DNA of 64,000 bases from Streptomyces roseolus (GCF_014649855.1 NZ_BMTV01000028.1:1-64000), one strand, 5' to 3'. Positions 25,978-35,349 are shown, counted from the stretch's first letter. Numbers and translations are program-made. The notes: a model not told the origin generated them from the sequence alone.

Positions 25978-26581
25978 CACGCTCAGGGCACCGGGGCGGC
26001 GCGAGACCGACCTGCTGCTGCCGCACGGCGCCCGGGGCGTCAAGGTCGTGGTCGTCGGCGGCTTCGGCGTCGGCAAGACCACGATGGTCGGAGCGGTGAG
26101 CGACATCCCGCCGCTGACCACCGAGGAACGCATGACGCAGGCCGGCGTCGGAATCGACCACAACCCCGGCGTCACCGGCAAGAACACCACGACCGTCGCG
26201 ATGGACTTCGGCCGCATCAGCATCAACGAGGAACTGATCCTCTATCTGTTCGGCACGCCGGGGCAGGAGCGCTTCTGGTTCCTGTGGAACGGCATCTTCG
26301 AGGGCGCGCTCGGCGCCGTCGTCCTCGTCGACACCCGCAGGATCGAGGTCTGCTTCGAGATCATCACGCGTCTGGAGGACCGCCGCGTCCCCTTCGTCGT
26401 GGCCGTCAACACCTTCCCGGACGCCCCCCAGTACCCGCTACCAGAACTGCGCACGGCCCTGGCCCTCAGCGAGTCCGTCCCCCTGGTCACCTGTGACGCC
26501 CGCGACCGGGCGTCCTGCCGGGACGCCCTCCTCTCGCTGATGGTCTACCTGTGCACCCTCGCCGCCCAGGAGACCGCATGA
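25958..26581 (+). CDS. cvnD: CvnD, small GTPase-like protein of conservon 2
   Basis: The 207-residue P-loop protein has Walker A GGFGVGKTT at 34-42, TTTVAMDFGRI and GTPGQERFWFLW near 99-110. The NKxD position reads NTFP (N151). It is expected to switch downstream effectors, and the P450 gene that overlaps it (ATGA) is the obvious candidate output. The overlap fixes a single operon. Confidence 0.93.
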   Translation: MDYADSDTLRAPGRRETDLLLPHGARGVKVVVVGGFGVGKTTMVGAVSDIPPLTTEERMTQAGVGIDHNPGVTGKNTTTVAMDFGRISINEELILYLFGTPGQERFWFLWNGIFEGALGAVVLVDTRRIEVCFEIITRLEDRRVPFVVAVNTFPDAPQYPLPELRTALALSESVPLVTCDARDRASCRDALLSLMVYLCTLAAQETA

Positions 26582-28059
26582 CCCTCCCCGCCCACGAGCA
26601 CCCGACACCGGACACCGGGCTCGTCCCGCCGCCCGGCTGCCCGGCCCACGTGGCCACCGGCCCCGGCGGAGCGACCCGGCTGTACGGCCCCGCCGCCGAG
26701 ACCGACCCCATGGGCCTGTACGAGGAACTGCGCGCCCTCCACGGCCCGGTGGCGCCGGTCCTCCTCGACGGCGACGTCCGCGCCTGGCTCGTCCTCGGCT
26801 ACAACGAGAACCGCGACGTGGCGACCCGCTCCACCCAGTACTCCCGCGACCCGAGGGTCTGGCACGGCTGGAGCACCGGGGAGATCGACCCCGCCACCTC
26901 CCCGCTGATGCCGATGATCGGCTGGCGCCCCGACTGCGTCTGCGCGGACGGCGAGGAGCACCAGCGGCTGCGCAGCGCGGTCACCGCCTCGCTCGACCAG
27001 TTCGACCACCGGGGCATCCGGCGCCGCATCAACCGCTTCGCACACGAGCTGATCGACACCTTCTGCGAGGACGGCGAGGCGGAGCTGGTCGACCGCTTCA
27101 CCGAGCACCTGCCGATGCTCACCCTCATCCATCTGCTCGGCATGTCCGACGAGGCGGCGCCGAAGCTGGTGCCGGCCGCCCGCGACCTCTTCAAGGCGAC
27201 CGAGACCTCGCTCGCGAGCAACGCCTTCGTGGTGGCGAGCCTGGAGGAGCTGGTCCGGGAGAAGCGGCTGAGGCCGGGCATGGACATCGCCTCCGCGCTG
27301 ATGTCGCACCCGGCGGGGCTCACCGACGAGGAGGTCGTGCACCACCTGCGGCTGATCCTGCTGGCCGGCTACGAGACCACCGCCAACCTGATGTCGAACG
27401 TGCTGCGCATGGTGGTCACCGACCCGCGGTTCCGCGGCTCGCTGGCCGGCGGTCAGATGACGCTGCCCGAGGCCGTCGAGCAGGTCCTGTGGGACGAGCC
27501 GCCGCTCATGGTGTGCCCGTCCCGCTACGCCAACGGGGACACCACGCTCGGCGGGCAGCGGATCATGGCCGGCGACATGCTGCTGCTCGGCCTGGCGGCC
27601 GGGAACATGGACCGGGTGGTGCGCCCCGACCCCGCGGCGCCCGTGCACCACAACCGCGCGCACCTCTCCTTCAGCGCGGGCAGCCACGAGTGCCCCGGGC
27701 AGGACGTCGGCCGCATCATCGCCGACACCGGCATCGACATCCTGCTGACCCGACTGCCGGACATCGCCCTGTCGATCCCGGAGGAGGAGCTCAGCTGGCG
27801 GTCGTCCACCTGGGCGCGGCACCTGACGGCGCTGCCGGTCACCTTCGCGCCGCGGGCGCCGCGGGGCACCCAGTACGAGGAGCCGCTGCCGGCGGCCCCG
27901 GCACCGCACGCCGCCACGATCCCCGCACCCGCCACGGCGCCGGAGGCGTCGACCGCGACCGCGGACCAGGCCGGGCCTTCCGGCCCCGGACCGGCCGGGC
28001 GGCCCGGGGCGGCACCGTCCTGGTGGGAGAGGCTGCTGCGGCTGGTGCGGCTGCGGTAG
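26578..28059 (+). CDS. CYP157-like cytochrome P450 with a C-terminal extension
   Basis: The 493-residue P450 has the heme-binding FSAGSHECPGQ with Cys372 and an I-helix AGYETT. The K-helix, however, has EQVLW (301-305): the normally invariant EXXR arginine is replaced by Trp. This matches the CYP157 family, which is known to lack EXXR. After the P450 fold (about 430 residues) a tail of about 60 residues is Ala/Pro-rich and ends with the amphipathic SWWERLLRLVRLR, possibly a membrane or protein contact. Its start overlaps the cvnD stop, so it belongs to conservon 2. No ferredoxin gene is nearby. Confidence 0.9.
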   Translation: MTLPAHEHPTPDTGLVPPPGCPAHVATGPGGATRLYGPAAETDPMGLYEELRALHGPVAPVLLDGDVRAWLVLGYNENRDVATRSTQYSRDPRVWHGWSTGEIDPATSPLMPMIGWRPDCVCADGEEHQRLRSAVTASLDQFDHRGIRRRINRFAHELIDTFCEDGEAELVDRFTEHLPMLTLIHLLGMSDEAAPKLVPAARDLFKATETSLASNAFVVASLEELVREKRLRPGMDIASALMSHPAGLTDEEVVHHLRLILLAGYETTANLMSNVLRMVVTDPRFRGSLAGGQMTLPEAVEQVLWDEPPLMVCPSRYANGDTTLGGQRIMAGDMLLLGLAAGNMDRVVRPDPAAPVHHNRAHLSFSAGSHECPGQDVGRIIADTGIDILLTRLPDIALSIPEEELSWRSSTWARHLTALPVTFAPRAPRGTQYEEPLPAAPAPHAATIPAPATAPEASTATADQAGPSGPGPAGRPGAAPSWWERLLRLVRLR

Positions 28060-28064
28060 CCCCG

Positions 28065-29198
28065 TCACGGCTCGGCGTCGTGGCCGAGCCCGACGGTGGA
28101 GGGGGGTGTGGCCGCGTGCCGGCCGGACCCCCTTCCGTACCACTCCCCGGCGGAGGCGGGCATCCGCTGTTCCGGGAAGGCCGGGTCGGTGGGGACGTAC
28201 CGGGGCGCGCCGGTGTACCAGGCGTGGAGGCCGGAGAGGAAGCTGCACGCCCCGCCGAGCCAGGTCTCGAGGTCGGCCTGCTCCTCGGGGGTCAGTCCGG
28301 CCCTGCGGGCGACCAGCGGGACGTCCTCCTCGCGGAGCTGCTCGAAGTCGCGCATGCGGGAGTTGACGAGGTGGACGGAGGCCGGGACGGCCTCGCGGAG
28401 GGGGATCCCCAGGGAGGTCCCGAGGACGACGACGAGGTTGTTCACGTCGTGTTCCTCGTGGACCTCCCGCTCGTAGGAGGCGATGTCGTTCGCCAGGCCC
28501 ATGACGTCCATGAACGCGGCGACGAGTCCCCGGACGGTCCGGTGGTGCCGGATCCGCTCCGGTATTCGGGCGCCCGTGGCGAGCTCGACGGAGTAGGGCG
28601 CGGTGTGGGCGGCGAAGCTCTCGCGGCGGAAGGGGGCGTAGTCGATGAGGTGGGGGACGCGCCCGGTGCGGCTGTTGGCGAGCTCTTCGACGCCCGCGTC
28701 GACGTAGCGGGCGAGGGCGCGGCTGAACTCCTGCCGCCAGTGCGCGAGCCGGGGCGGGAAGAGGTGCCGCTGGAGGTCGGCGATGCCGCGCTCGACGGCG
28801 TTGACGGGCTCCGGGAGACGGGCGCCCTCCTCCGTGCGCAGGAAGGCGTGGAGGCGGGCGGTGAAGTCGTGGGCGCCCTGGAGGTCACTGGTCCGCTTGA
28901 AGGAGTGGGCGAAGTAGTCGTCCCAGGCGAGCGCCCAGATGTTGAAGCGGTGGTTGAGCCGGAGGGCGGCGGGCGAGGCGTCGGGGAGGGTCCAGGCGGT
29001 GAGCAGGTCGACCGTCATGGCGCGGAACTGGGCCGGGGTCCAGATCGGGCGGCCGGCGGCCCGTCCGTCGCCGGTGTCCAGCATGCCCATCTCGCGGGCC
29101 CAGGTCTCGCTCTCGGCGCGCAGGTCCGGCAGGTGCGGATTGACCTTGAGCGGATGAGGCATCCACAACTCGGGGATTTCGACGGCATGCAGGGGCAT
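28065..29198 (-). CDS. class I terpene synthase (sesquiterpene cyclase type)
   Basis: The 377-residue enzyme has the aspartate-rich motif DDYF at 93-96, the NSE triad N237-D238-x-x-S241-x-x-x-E245 and a C-terminal RY pair at 333-334. All the metal-binding and closure residues are therefore present. It should cyclise a prenyl diphosphate, most likely farnesyl diphosphate given its length. The product cannot be read from the sequence. GGAGGT precedes the ATG at 29198. It converges on the conservon 2 P450, only 5 bp apart, and a P450 beside a terpene cyclase is often a tailoring partner. Confidence 0.9.
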   Translation of the reverse strand: MPLHAVEIPELWMPHPLKVNPHLPDLRAESETWAREMGMLDTGDGRAAGRPIWTPAQFRAMTVDLLTAWTLPDASPAALRLNHRFNIWALAWDDYFAHSFKRTSDLQGAHDFTARLHAFLRTEEGARLPEPVNAVERGIADLQRHLFPPRLAHWRQEFSRALARYVDAGVEELANSRTGRVPHLIDYAPFRRESFAAHTAPYSVELATGARIPERIRHHRTVRGLVAAFMDVMGLANDIASYEREVHEEHDVNNLVVVLGTSLGIPLREAVPASVHLVNSRMRDFEQLREEDVPLVARRAGLTPEEQADLETWLGGACSFLSGLHAWYTGAPRYVPTDPAFPEQRMPASAGEWYGRGSGRHAATPPSTVGLGHDAEP

Positions 29199-29359
29199 GG
29201 TCGCTCCACCTCCTTCAGTCCTCGGAATCCATCTGTATGTTGCCGCTGTCACTGACGGCCGACAATTCCCGCCACACAACGCTGCAAACCTGCCCGCCCG
29301 AACCGGCCCACAACCCCCGGATCGAACGGGTCCGGATCACGGTAACCCTGGCATCTTGC

Positions 29360-29940
29360 TGGGCAGTTGTGTTCTCCTGAAGTCTCGAGGACGTTCACGG
29401 ACCGCGGACGGCCGGGCGCCGGCACCCGAGACGACCATGGCCAGTTCCGGCTGGCCACGAGATCCGCGCGCGGGGTCGGACGTCGCCGCGCGGGCGGAGC
29501 ACGGGATCGCGCGGGTCGGCGAGGGAGAGGAGGGCGACGGGCGTGTCGCGGGAGGCCGAGCGGACGGTCCGGTCGCCGTGCCGGGCGATACCGTCCCGCC
29601 CGTCCCGGTAGAGCCAGAGGCCTGCGGTGGCGAACCCTTCGCCCGGCTCGGTGGCGCAGTGCGCGCCGAGGAGGTCGCGGGCCTCGGTGAGCGCGAGGCC
29701 CGGAAGGGGCTCGCCCTCGCGGTAGTGGGCGAGGAGGCGCGGGACGGCGACGACGCCGTCGTACGTCCTGCGGCGCTCGGCCCGCCAGGGCACCCGTCCG
29801 GCCGGCTCCCCGAACAGCGCGTCGGCCCGTGGAACCACCCGGGCCCCGCCCGTCGGCGGCGTCCGCCGCAGGCCGTCCAGGGCCCCGGGCCCGGGCTCGT
29901 CACCCTGACTGAACAGGGAGTCCTGGAAGCCGGGGAGGCC
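29360..29940 (-). pseudogene. decayed AlkB-like 2OG-Fe(II) oxygenase
   Basis: Read on the minus strand, the residues include FQDSLFSQGDEPG, then VPWRAERRRTYDG, then GLWLYRDGRDGIARHGDRT, matching the AlkB-like family order of the N-terminus, middle and the iron-binding HxD (HGD). Relative to the family a stretch after RRTPPTGG is missing. The C-terminal half shifts frame after SWPAGTG, with fragments continuing in the next frame. No ATG fits the family start. The gene looks inactivated. Limits are approximate. Confidence 0.55.
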
Positions 29941-30030
29941 CGGTGGCGCCGTGGTCGGGGATCCACGACACCCACGAAGGCGAACGCGCGATCGACTGCT
30001 TCCCCGGGGAGGGTCGGGAATGATGGGGGC

Positions 30031-30534
30031 ATGATGACGCTCGCCGAGGTGGACGCGCTGGCCGACCGCGCGCACGCCGGACAGGTCGACAAGATCGGCG
30101 TCCCTTACGTGGCGCACGTACGGGCCGTCGCCGCGGGGCTCGCGCCGCTCGGGCCCGAGCTGGCCATGGCGGGGCTCCTCCACGACGTCGTCGAGGACAC
30201 GGAGTGGACGGCGGACGGGCTCCGGGCGGCCGGAGTGCCCGAGCGGGTCGTCCGGCTCGTCCTGGCGGTCACCACCGAACCCGGTTGCCCGTACGAGGAG
30301 AAGATCCGGCGCGTCGCCCGGGACCCCGACGCCACCTTGGTGAAGATCGCCGACAACGCGCACAACAGCCGCGCGGACCGGGCGGCGGCGCTCACGCCCG
30401 AGCAGCGCGAGCGGCTCGCCGCCAAGTACCGGGCGGCCCGGCGGGTGCTGTGGGCCGCGGCCGACCCGGAGCGGGTCGCGACGATCCTGCGGATCGTCAA
30501 CCCCGACCTGCTGCCGGAGCTGACCGGACCGTAG
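30031..30534 (+). CDS. HD-domain metal-dependent phosphohydrolase
   Basis: The 167-residue protein resembles the HD domain of RelA/SpoT-type proteins: the first His in YVAHVRAVA, LLHDVVEDTEW (HD with downstream ED) and KIADNAHNSRAD. Small stand-alone proteins of this group may hydrolyse ppGpp-like or other nucleotides (Mesh1-like); no synthetase domain is present. GGGGGC precedes the tandem ATGs at 30031 and 30034. Confidence 0.85.
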   Translation: MMTLAEVDALADRAHAGQVDKIGVPYVAHVRAVAAGLAPLGPELAMAGLLHDVVEDTEWTADGLRAAGVPERVVRLVLAVTTEPGCPYEEKIRRVARDPDATLVKIADNAHNSRADRAAALTPEQRERLAAKYRAARRVLWAAADPERVATILRIVNPDLLPELTGP

Positions 30535-30868
30535 CCCCACCGCCGTTCAGAGGGCCTGCGGTCCGGCCTCGGCCGACCCGGAGCTCGGCAGCGAGCCGGT
30601 CCGGTCCGGGCCGCCCTGGACCACGGGTTCGCCCCGCCAAGTGGCGCCGGCGCCCCTCAACGGCCCGACGATGTCCCGCCCCCGGGCGGGGTCCACCGAC
30701 GTCGCCCGCCGGGCACGTACGCGCACGGGGCCTCCGCTCCGGCCTCCGCCCGCCGCGCGCGGACGTGGCCGACGAGCTCGCACCTCGGCCGTGCCCGGGA
30801 CGCGGCCGTGCCGGGCGGTCTCACAGAGGGTGCGGCGCCGTCCCGGCAGACAATCGTCGGGGGGCCGG
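30535..30868. other. intergenic region, no gene seen
   Basis: These 334 bp between the convergent HD gene and methyltransferase gene contain no frame with recognisable family features. A minus-strand frame to 30547 has a low-complexity basic N-terminal half and is not supported. Confidence 0.4.
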
Positions 30869-31612
30869 TCAGGCGCGGCAGCGGAGGAGTTCCAGCGGGG
30901 GGTGGGCGAGGAGGTCGGCCCAGAAGTCCTCGCCGTAGGTCGCGTACCCCTCCGCGGAGACGGTCATCGGCACCCACTCCAGGTCGGTGAAGCCGGCCTT
31001 GGTCAGGGCGTTCTCGTAGACCTCGCGGCGCGGGGCGGAGCCCACGATGGTGATGGGGTGCGGATCGAGGAGGGCGGTGACGCGGACGCGGGGGCCCGTC
31101 TCGATCTCCTCGCCGGTCGGTTCGCAGCGGAAGCCGTACGACTCCAGGGAGGCGCAGTCGAAGGCGTAGTCGGGCTTCTGCGCGAAGACGTGGAGCAGGC
31201 CGCCGGGGACGAGGGCGCGGTGGATGCGGGCGCACATCTGCTCCAGCTCCGCGATGGATCCGGCGTAGTTGAGGCACTGCACGGCGAGCGCGAGGTCGAA
31301 GGAACGGTCGGGGACGGCCAGTTCGGCGACGTCTCCGACCTCGTAGCGCAGGCCGAGGGGGTCGAGGGCCTCCAGGGAGCGGGCGGCGGCGATCATCTCG
31401 GAGGAGATGTCGACGCCGAGGACGTCGGAGGCGCCGCGCCGCTTGAGTTCACGGCTGTAGAAGCCCGTGCCGCAGGCGAGGTCGAGGACGGACTTCCCGG
31501 TGACGTCCCCGACGATTCCCAGGACGCTGGGCACCTCTCCGTAACGGGTGAGGGGCAGGGCCTTGAAGCCCTCGAACGCCTCGCCGATCCCGTCGTACTG
31601 CTGCACCGTCAT
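30869..31612 (-). CDS. class I SAM-dependent methyltransferase
   Basis: The 247-residue enzyme has motif I DLACGTGFYSREL near residues 45-57, an acidic end of strand 2 in GVDISSEMI and DVAELAVPDRSFDLAL. It resembles ubiquinone/menaquinone-type or small-molecule methyltransferases; the substrate is unknown. GAGGGGG lies before the ATG at 31612. It stands alone, with 232 bp to the next gene on this strand. Confidence 0.85.
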   Translation of the reverse strand: MTVQQYDGIGEAFEGFKALPLTRYGEVPSVLGIVGDVTGKSVLDLACGTGFYSRELKRRGASDVLGVDISSEMIAAARSLEALDPLGLRYEVGDVAELAVPDRSFDLALAVQCLNYAGSIAELEQMCARIHRALVPGGLLHVFAQKPDYAFDCASLESYGFRCEPTGEEIETGPRVRVTALLDPHPITIVGSAPRREVYENALTKAGFTDLEWVPMTVSAEGYATYGEDFWADLLAHPPLELLRCRA

Positions 31613-31844
31613 CGTGCTTCCCCCTCGGGGTCCTCGGGTGGTGGTTCCGTCGGGCACCGAGTCTGCGTCGCGCTCGCCCGCCCGCCGTACTGTCGGATGC
31701 CACGAGAAGCAGGGAAGCGCGCTTTCGTATCACCCAAGGAAGCGGCCTGATCAGGGAGTCGATCACCTCGGGGTGGCGGGGAGCCCGGCTTCGAGGACGG
31801 CGGTGCGGGCCACTTGGCCGGGGCCGGACGGTGCCCGGCGGGGT

Positions 31845-32528
31845 TCAGCCGGGGTCGAGGGCGCCGACGAGGCTCGCCACGGTGACGGTGTTGAAGACGA
31901 AGGCGACGATCGCGTTCGCCGAGACCGTCCTGCGCATCTCGCGGGAGGTCACGTCCACGTCGGTGGTGCCGAAGGTGGTCATCACGGCGAGGGCGAAGTA
32001 GACGTAGTCGGCCCAGAGCGCGGGTCCGTCGCCGGGGAAGTCGAGCGCCCGCTCGCCCTCGACGAGGTTGTCGGCGTGGAAGGCGACCGCGAAGGCGGTG
32101 AGGACGCAGGCCCAAGCGGTGACGACGAGCACCAGGGCCATCACGACGCGGACGCCGACCGGGAGGTGGGTGCCGAGGTGGCCGGGGCGCCAGACCACCG
32201 CGACCAGCAGGGCGGCCGCCGCGATGGAGAGGGAGACGCCGGGGCCGGGGGCGCTGCCGAGCACGTACCGCTGGAGCACCGTGCCGCGCTCCTCGTGGCG
32301 GCCGGCCCAGGCGCGGACGGCCTCGGGCGCGGCGGTGGAGAAGACGGTCAGGGTGACGGCCAGGTAGGTGGCCAGGTACGAGAAGAGGACGATGACGCCG
32401 GCGTCGGCGGTGGAGAAGCGCTCCGTGTCGCCGAAGACCAGGAGCAGCAGGGCCGTGGTGCCGCCCGCCACGGTCCAGCTCACCGCCGACCGGGGGCGCT
32501 CGGGGAGCCAGGACTGCACCAGGGGCAC
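31845..32528 (-). CDS. DUF1345 integral membrane protein
   Basis: This 227-residue protein has five or so membrane helices and ends with ALWADYVYFALAVMTTFGTTDVDV and a final helix, a pattern typical of DUF1345. The YFALAVMTTFGTTD segment resembles a potassium-channel pore helix, but the channel filter is not canonical. The GTG at 32528 is chosen because AGAGGG lies upstream; an ATG at 32579 is in frame but has no site. The function of the family is unknown. Confidence 0.75.
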   Translation of the reverse strand: MPLVQSWLPERPRSAVSWTVAGGTTALLLLVFGDTERFSTADAGVIVLFSYLATYLAVTLTVFSTAAPEAVRAWAGRHEERGTVLQRYVLGSAPGPGVSLSIAAAALLVAVVWRPGHLGTHLPVGVRVVMALVLVVTAWACVLTAFAVAFHADNLVEGERALDFPGDGPALWADYVYFALAVMTTFGTTDVDVTSREMRRTVSANAIVAFVFNTVTVASLVGALDPG

Positions 32529-32637
32529 GACGGGACCCTCTCGCCGCGGCGACGAACGACAGGGCACAAGATACGACATGTCGGGCCCGGAAACGCGGAA
32601 GGCCGGGCGGGGAGGGCGGATGCCACTCCCCGCCCGG

Positions 32638-32762
32638 CCTCCACGACCTCCGCCGCCTCCACGACCTCCGCCGCCTCCACGACCTCCGCCGCCTCCACGA
32701 CCTCCGCCCGGCCTCCACGACCTCCGCCCGGCCTCCACGGCCTCCGCCCGGCCTCCACGGCC
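32638..32762. repeat. 18- to 20-bp tandem repeat
   Basis: Three 18-bp units (from 32638) of CCTCCACGACCTCCGCCG lead into 20-bp variants of the same unit up to about 32762. The block lies just past the 3' end of the SDR gene and upstream of the DUF1345 start. It encodes only Gly/Arg runs if translated on the minus strand. Confidence 0.85.
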
Positions 32763-32805
32763 CGCCCGTCGAGGGTGAAGGTCCGCGACGGACGGCCGTG
32801 TGCCG

Positions 32806-33585
32806 TCAGCTCCGGAGGTACGAGGCCCCGTTGAGGTCCAGAATCGTGCCGGAGGCCCATTCGGCGGCGGGCGAGGCGAGCCAGAGGACCGCGGCCGCGA
32901 TCTCGTCCGGGTCGGCGACCCGGCCGAAGGGGCTCTGGGCGCGGATCGCTTCGCCCTCGGCGCCGGCGAGGCGGGGCGCGACCCGCTCGGTGGCGAAGAA
33001 GCCGGGGGCGACCGAGGCGACGCCGATGCCGTAGGGGCCGAGGGAGACGGCGAGGGACTGGCCGAGCGCGTGCACGGCGGCCTTGGTCGCGCCGTAGGCG
33101 GGGTGGTCGGGCTCGCCGCGGAAGGCGCCCCGGGAGCCGATGTTGACGATCCGGCCGGCCGTCCCCCGGTCGATCAGGCGGCGGGCGACGAGGTGGCTCA
33201 GGTGGGCCGTGGCGAGCAGGTTCACGGAGACGTGCCGCTGCCAGAGCGCCGTCCACTCCTCGTACGGGGTCTCCGCGAGCGGGTGCGGGAGGTTCACGGC
33301 GGCGTTGTTCACGAGGACGTCGATGCCGCCGCCGGTTCCGCCGAGGGCCTGTGCCGCCTCGTCGACGACCCGGGCCGCGCCCCCGGGGTCCGCGAGGTCG
33401 CCGCCGACCAGGACGTGTCCGCTCCCCTCCAGGGAGGCGAGGGTGGCGCGGGCCTCGTCGGCGCGGGTGCCGTAGTGGACGGCGACCCGGTCGCCGTTGG
33501 CCGCGAAGGCGCGGGCGACCGCCCGGCCGAGGCCTCGGGAGGCGCCGCTGACGAGGACGCCGCGACCGGTTTCGGGGAGCTTCAC
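32806..33585 (-). CDS. short-chain dehydrogenase/reductase (SDR)
   Basis: The 259-residue enzyme is a classical SDR: cofactor motif SGASRGLG at 13-20, NNAAV near 92, catalytic Ser in NIGSRGA and the YGATK pair (YxxxK). It should use NAD(P)H; the C-terminal GTILDLNGASYL is typical. The substrate is unknown. The GTG at 33585 is preceded by GGAAGG. It is a single gene divergent from conservon 3. Confidence 0.9.
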   Translation of the reverse strand: MKLPETGRGVLVSGASRGLGRAVARAFAANGDRVAVHYGTRADEARATLASLEGSGHVLVGGDLADPGGAARVVDEAAQALGGTGGGIDVLVNNAAVNLPHPLAETPYEEWTALWQRHVSVNLLATAHLSHLVARRLIDRGTAGRIVNIGSRGAFRGEPDHPAYGATKAAVHALGQSLAVSLGPYGIGVASVAPGFFATERVAPRLAGAEGEAIRAQSPFGRVADPDEIAAAVLWLASPAAEWASGTILDLNGASYLRS

Positions 33586-33834
33586 AGGGGACCTTCCAGC
33601 CGGGGACGTACCGTACGGTCCGTCATTCTGCCGAGGTGGCGGGGGTGATGGGGCCGCCGGGACGGGAGGAGGGGCACGAACGGGCCCGACGCGGAATCAG
33701 CGACTGCCATTTGGAAGGTTTTGTGTCACTCCGGATACCAATCCGATCAGGGTGAGTTTCGAACCGATCAACAACGCCTCTATAGTGCGGTCGTTCCGAA
33801 CCTCCCCTGTGCTTGCCTCTCGAGAGTCCGGTTG
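33586..33834. promoter_or_regulatory. promoter region of conservon 3
   Basis: This 249-bp gap between the divergent SDR gene and cvnA becomes A/T-rich from about 33705 to 33800, unlike the flanking coding DNA, and ends in a TTG-ATG tandem start as in conservon 2. It probably holds the operon promoter. No specific box is assigned. Confidence 0.45.
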
Positions 33835-35349
33835 ATGTCGGCGTCGCCCACCCCGTTCCGCCCTGCCCTGATCACCTCGCTGCTGACCCTCGCCGCGGGC
33901 GGTGCGCTCACCGCCGCCGCGACGAGCGCCGCACCGGCCGAAGTCCGCTCCTCGCTCGCCTGGTTCGCGGTCTGCGGCGTGCTGCTGCTCGCGGCAGCCG
34001 CCTTCGCCGTCACCTGGTACGCGCGCACCGCCCGCGGCCTCGCCAGGCAGGCCGAGCGGCTGACCGCGCAGGTCGCCTCCCAGGACACCTACGCCGCCCA
34101 GCGCCAGGCCGCCGCCGAGCGCGAGGCCGCCGCCCTGAAGGAGCGTCACGAGGCCCAGGCCGCCGCGGAGGCGGCCGCCCACGCGGCCCGTACCGACGAG
34201 CTCGTGCGCACCCACCGCGCCGAGGCCGAGCGGCTCGCCGCCCGCCACGCGGCCGCGGTCGCCGGCCTGGAGCAGCGGCTGCGCCGCGCCGAGTCCGCCC
34301 GCTCCGCCGCCCTCGCCGCCGCCGCCAACGCGGCCGGCCGCATGCAGGCGCTGGCCACGAGCATGATGGCCGACCTGCGCGAGATGGAGCACCGGCACGC
34401 CGACGAGGACGTCCTCGCCGACCTCCTGCACCTCGACCACCGCACCGCGCAGGCGGGCCGGCTCGCCGACTCCGTCGCCGTGCTCACCGGCGCCCGCTCG
34501 GGCCGCCGCTGGGCCCGCCCCATCGTCATGGAGTCGATCCTGCGCGGCGCCATGGGCCGCATCGCCGGGTACCAGCGGGTCCGGCTGCACTCCAAGTGCG
34601 AGGCGGCCGTCGCCGGGCACGCCGCCGAGGGCGTCATGCACGCGCTCGCCGAACTCCTCGACAACGCCGCGAACTTCTCCCCGCCGAGCGCCGAGGTCCA
34701 CGTCTACGTGGAGGAGGTCCCGGCCGGTGTCGTCGTCACCGTCGAGGACAGCGGCCTGACGATGAGCGACGTCCAGCTGCGGCGCGCCGAGGCCGCCGTC
34801 GACGCGGGCACCCAGGACCTGGCCGGGCTCTCCGGCACCCGCCTCGGCCTCCACGTCGTCGGCCGGCTGGCCCGCAAGCACAACCTGTCGGTCTCCTTCC
34901 GGCCCTCCGCCCGCGGCGGCACCGGCGTCGTCCTGATGATCCCCCAGGAGATCGTCAGCCGCGGCGCCGAGGCGGCGGCGCCGGCCGCCAAGGCCCCCGC
35001 CCCGCTCCCCGTGCCCGGCCCGCGCACCGCCCCCGACGCCACGCCGGCCGCCGCGCCGGAGCCCTCCCCCGAGATCCCCGCCGACGGTGACGGGTCCCTG
35101 CTGCCGCGCCGCCGGCGCGGCCGGACCCTCGCCGCCCACCAGGAGAAGACCCCGGCCGAGCCGCCCCGCCCGGCCGCGCCCCGCACCGGCGAGGCGTCCC
35201 GCGCCTCGGCCCGCTTCGGCGGCTTCCAGAGCGCCCTGCGCGGCACCGAGCCGAAGCCGGGCGACACCCCCGGCGCACCGGCCGGCCCCTCGGCGGAACC
35301 GACGACGCCGCCCTCGAACGACCCCCATTCGGAAGGCAACCCGCGATGA
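33835..35349 (+). CDS. cvnA: CvnA, sensor histidine-kinase-like protein of conservon 3
   Basis: This 504-residue protein has two N-terminal membrane helices (about 11-29 and 41-62), a long Ala/Glu/Arg coiled coil (70-180), an H-box-like LLHLDHRTAQAGRLADS and a HATPase domain (ELLDNAANFSPP, VVVTVEDSGLTMS), then a Pro-rich tail. Its plan is the same as CvnA of conservon 2. The ATGA overlap with cvnB (35346-35349) couples translation. Confidence 0.92.
   Translation: MSASPTPFRPALITSLLTLAAGGALTAAATSAAPAEVRSSLAWFAVCGVLLLAAAAFAVTWYARTARGLARQAERLTAQVASQDTYAAQRQAAAEREAAALKERHEAQAAAEAAAHAARTDELVRTHRAEAERLAARHAAAVAGLEQRLRRAESARSAALAAAANAAGRMQALATSMMADLREMEHRHADEDVLADLLHLDHRTAQAGRLADSVAVLTGARSGRRWARPIVMESILRGAMGRIAGYQRVRLHSKCEAAVAGHAAEGVMHALAELLDNAANFSPPSAEVHVYVEEVPAGVVVTVEDSGLTMSDVQLRRAEAAVDAGTQDLAGLSGTRLGLHVVGRLARKHNLSVSFRPSARGGTGVVLMIPQEIVSRGAEAAAPAAKAPAPLPVPGPRTAPDATPAAAPEPSPEIPADGDGSLLPRRRRGRTLAAHQEKTPAEPPRPAAPRTGEASRASARFGGFQSALRGTEPKPGDTPGAPAGPSAEPTTPPSNDPHSEGNPR

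Noticed and set aside
30547..30783. Minus-strand frame of 78 residues after the HD gene
   Set aside because: Its first half is low-complexity basic sequence and no family pattern is visible.
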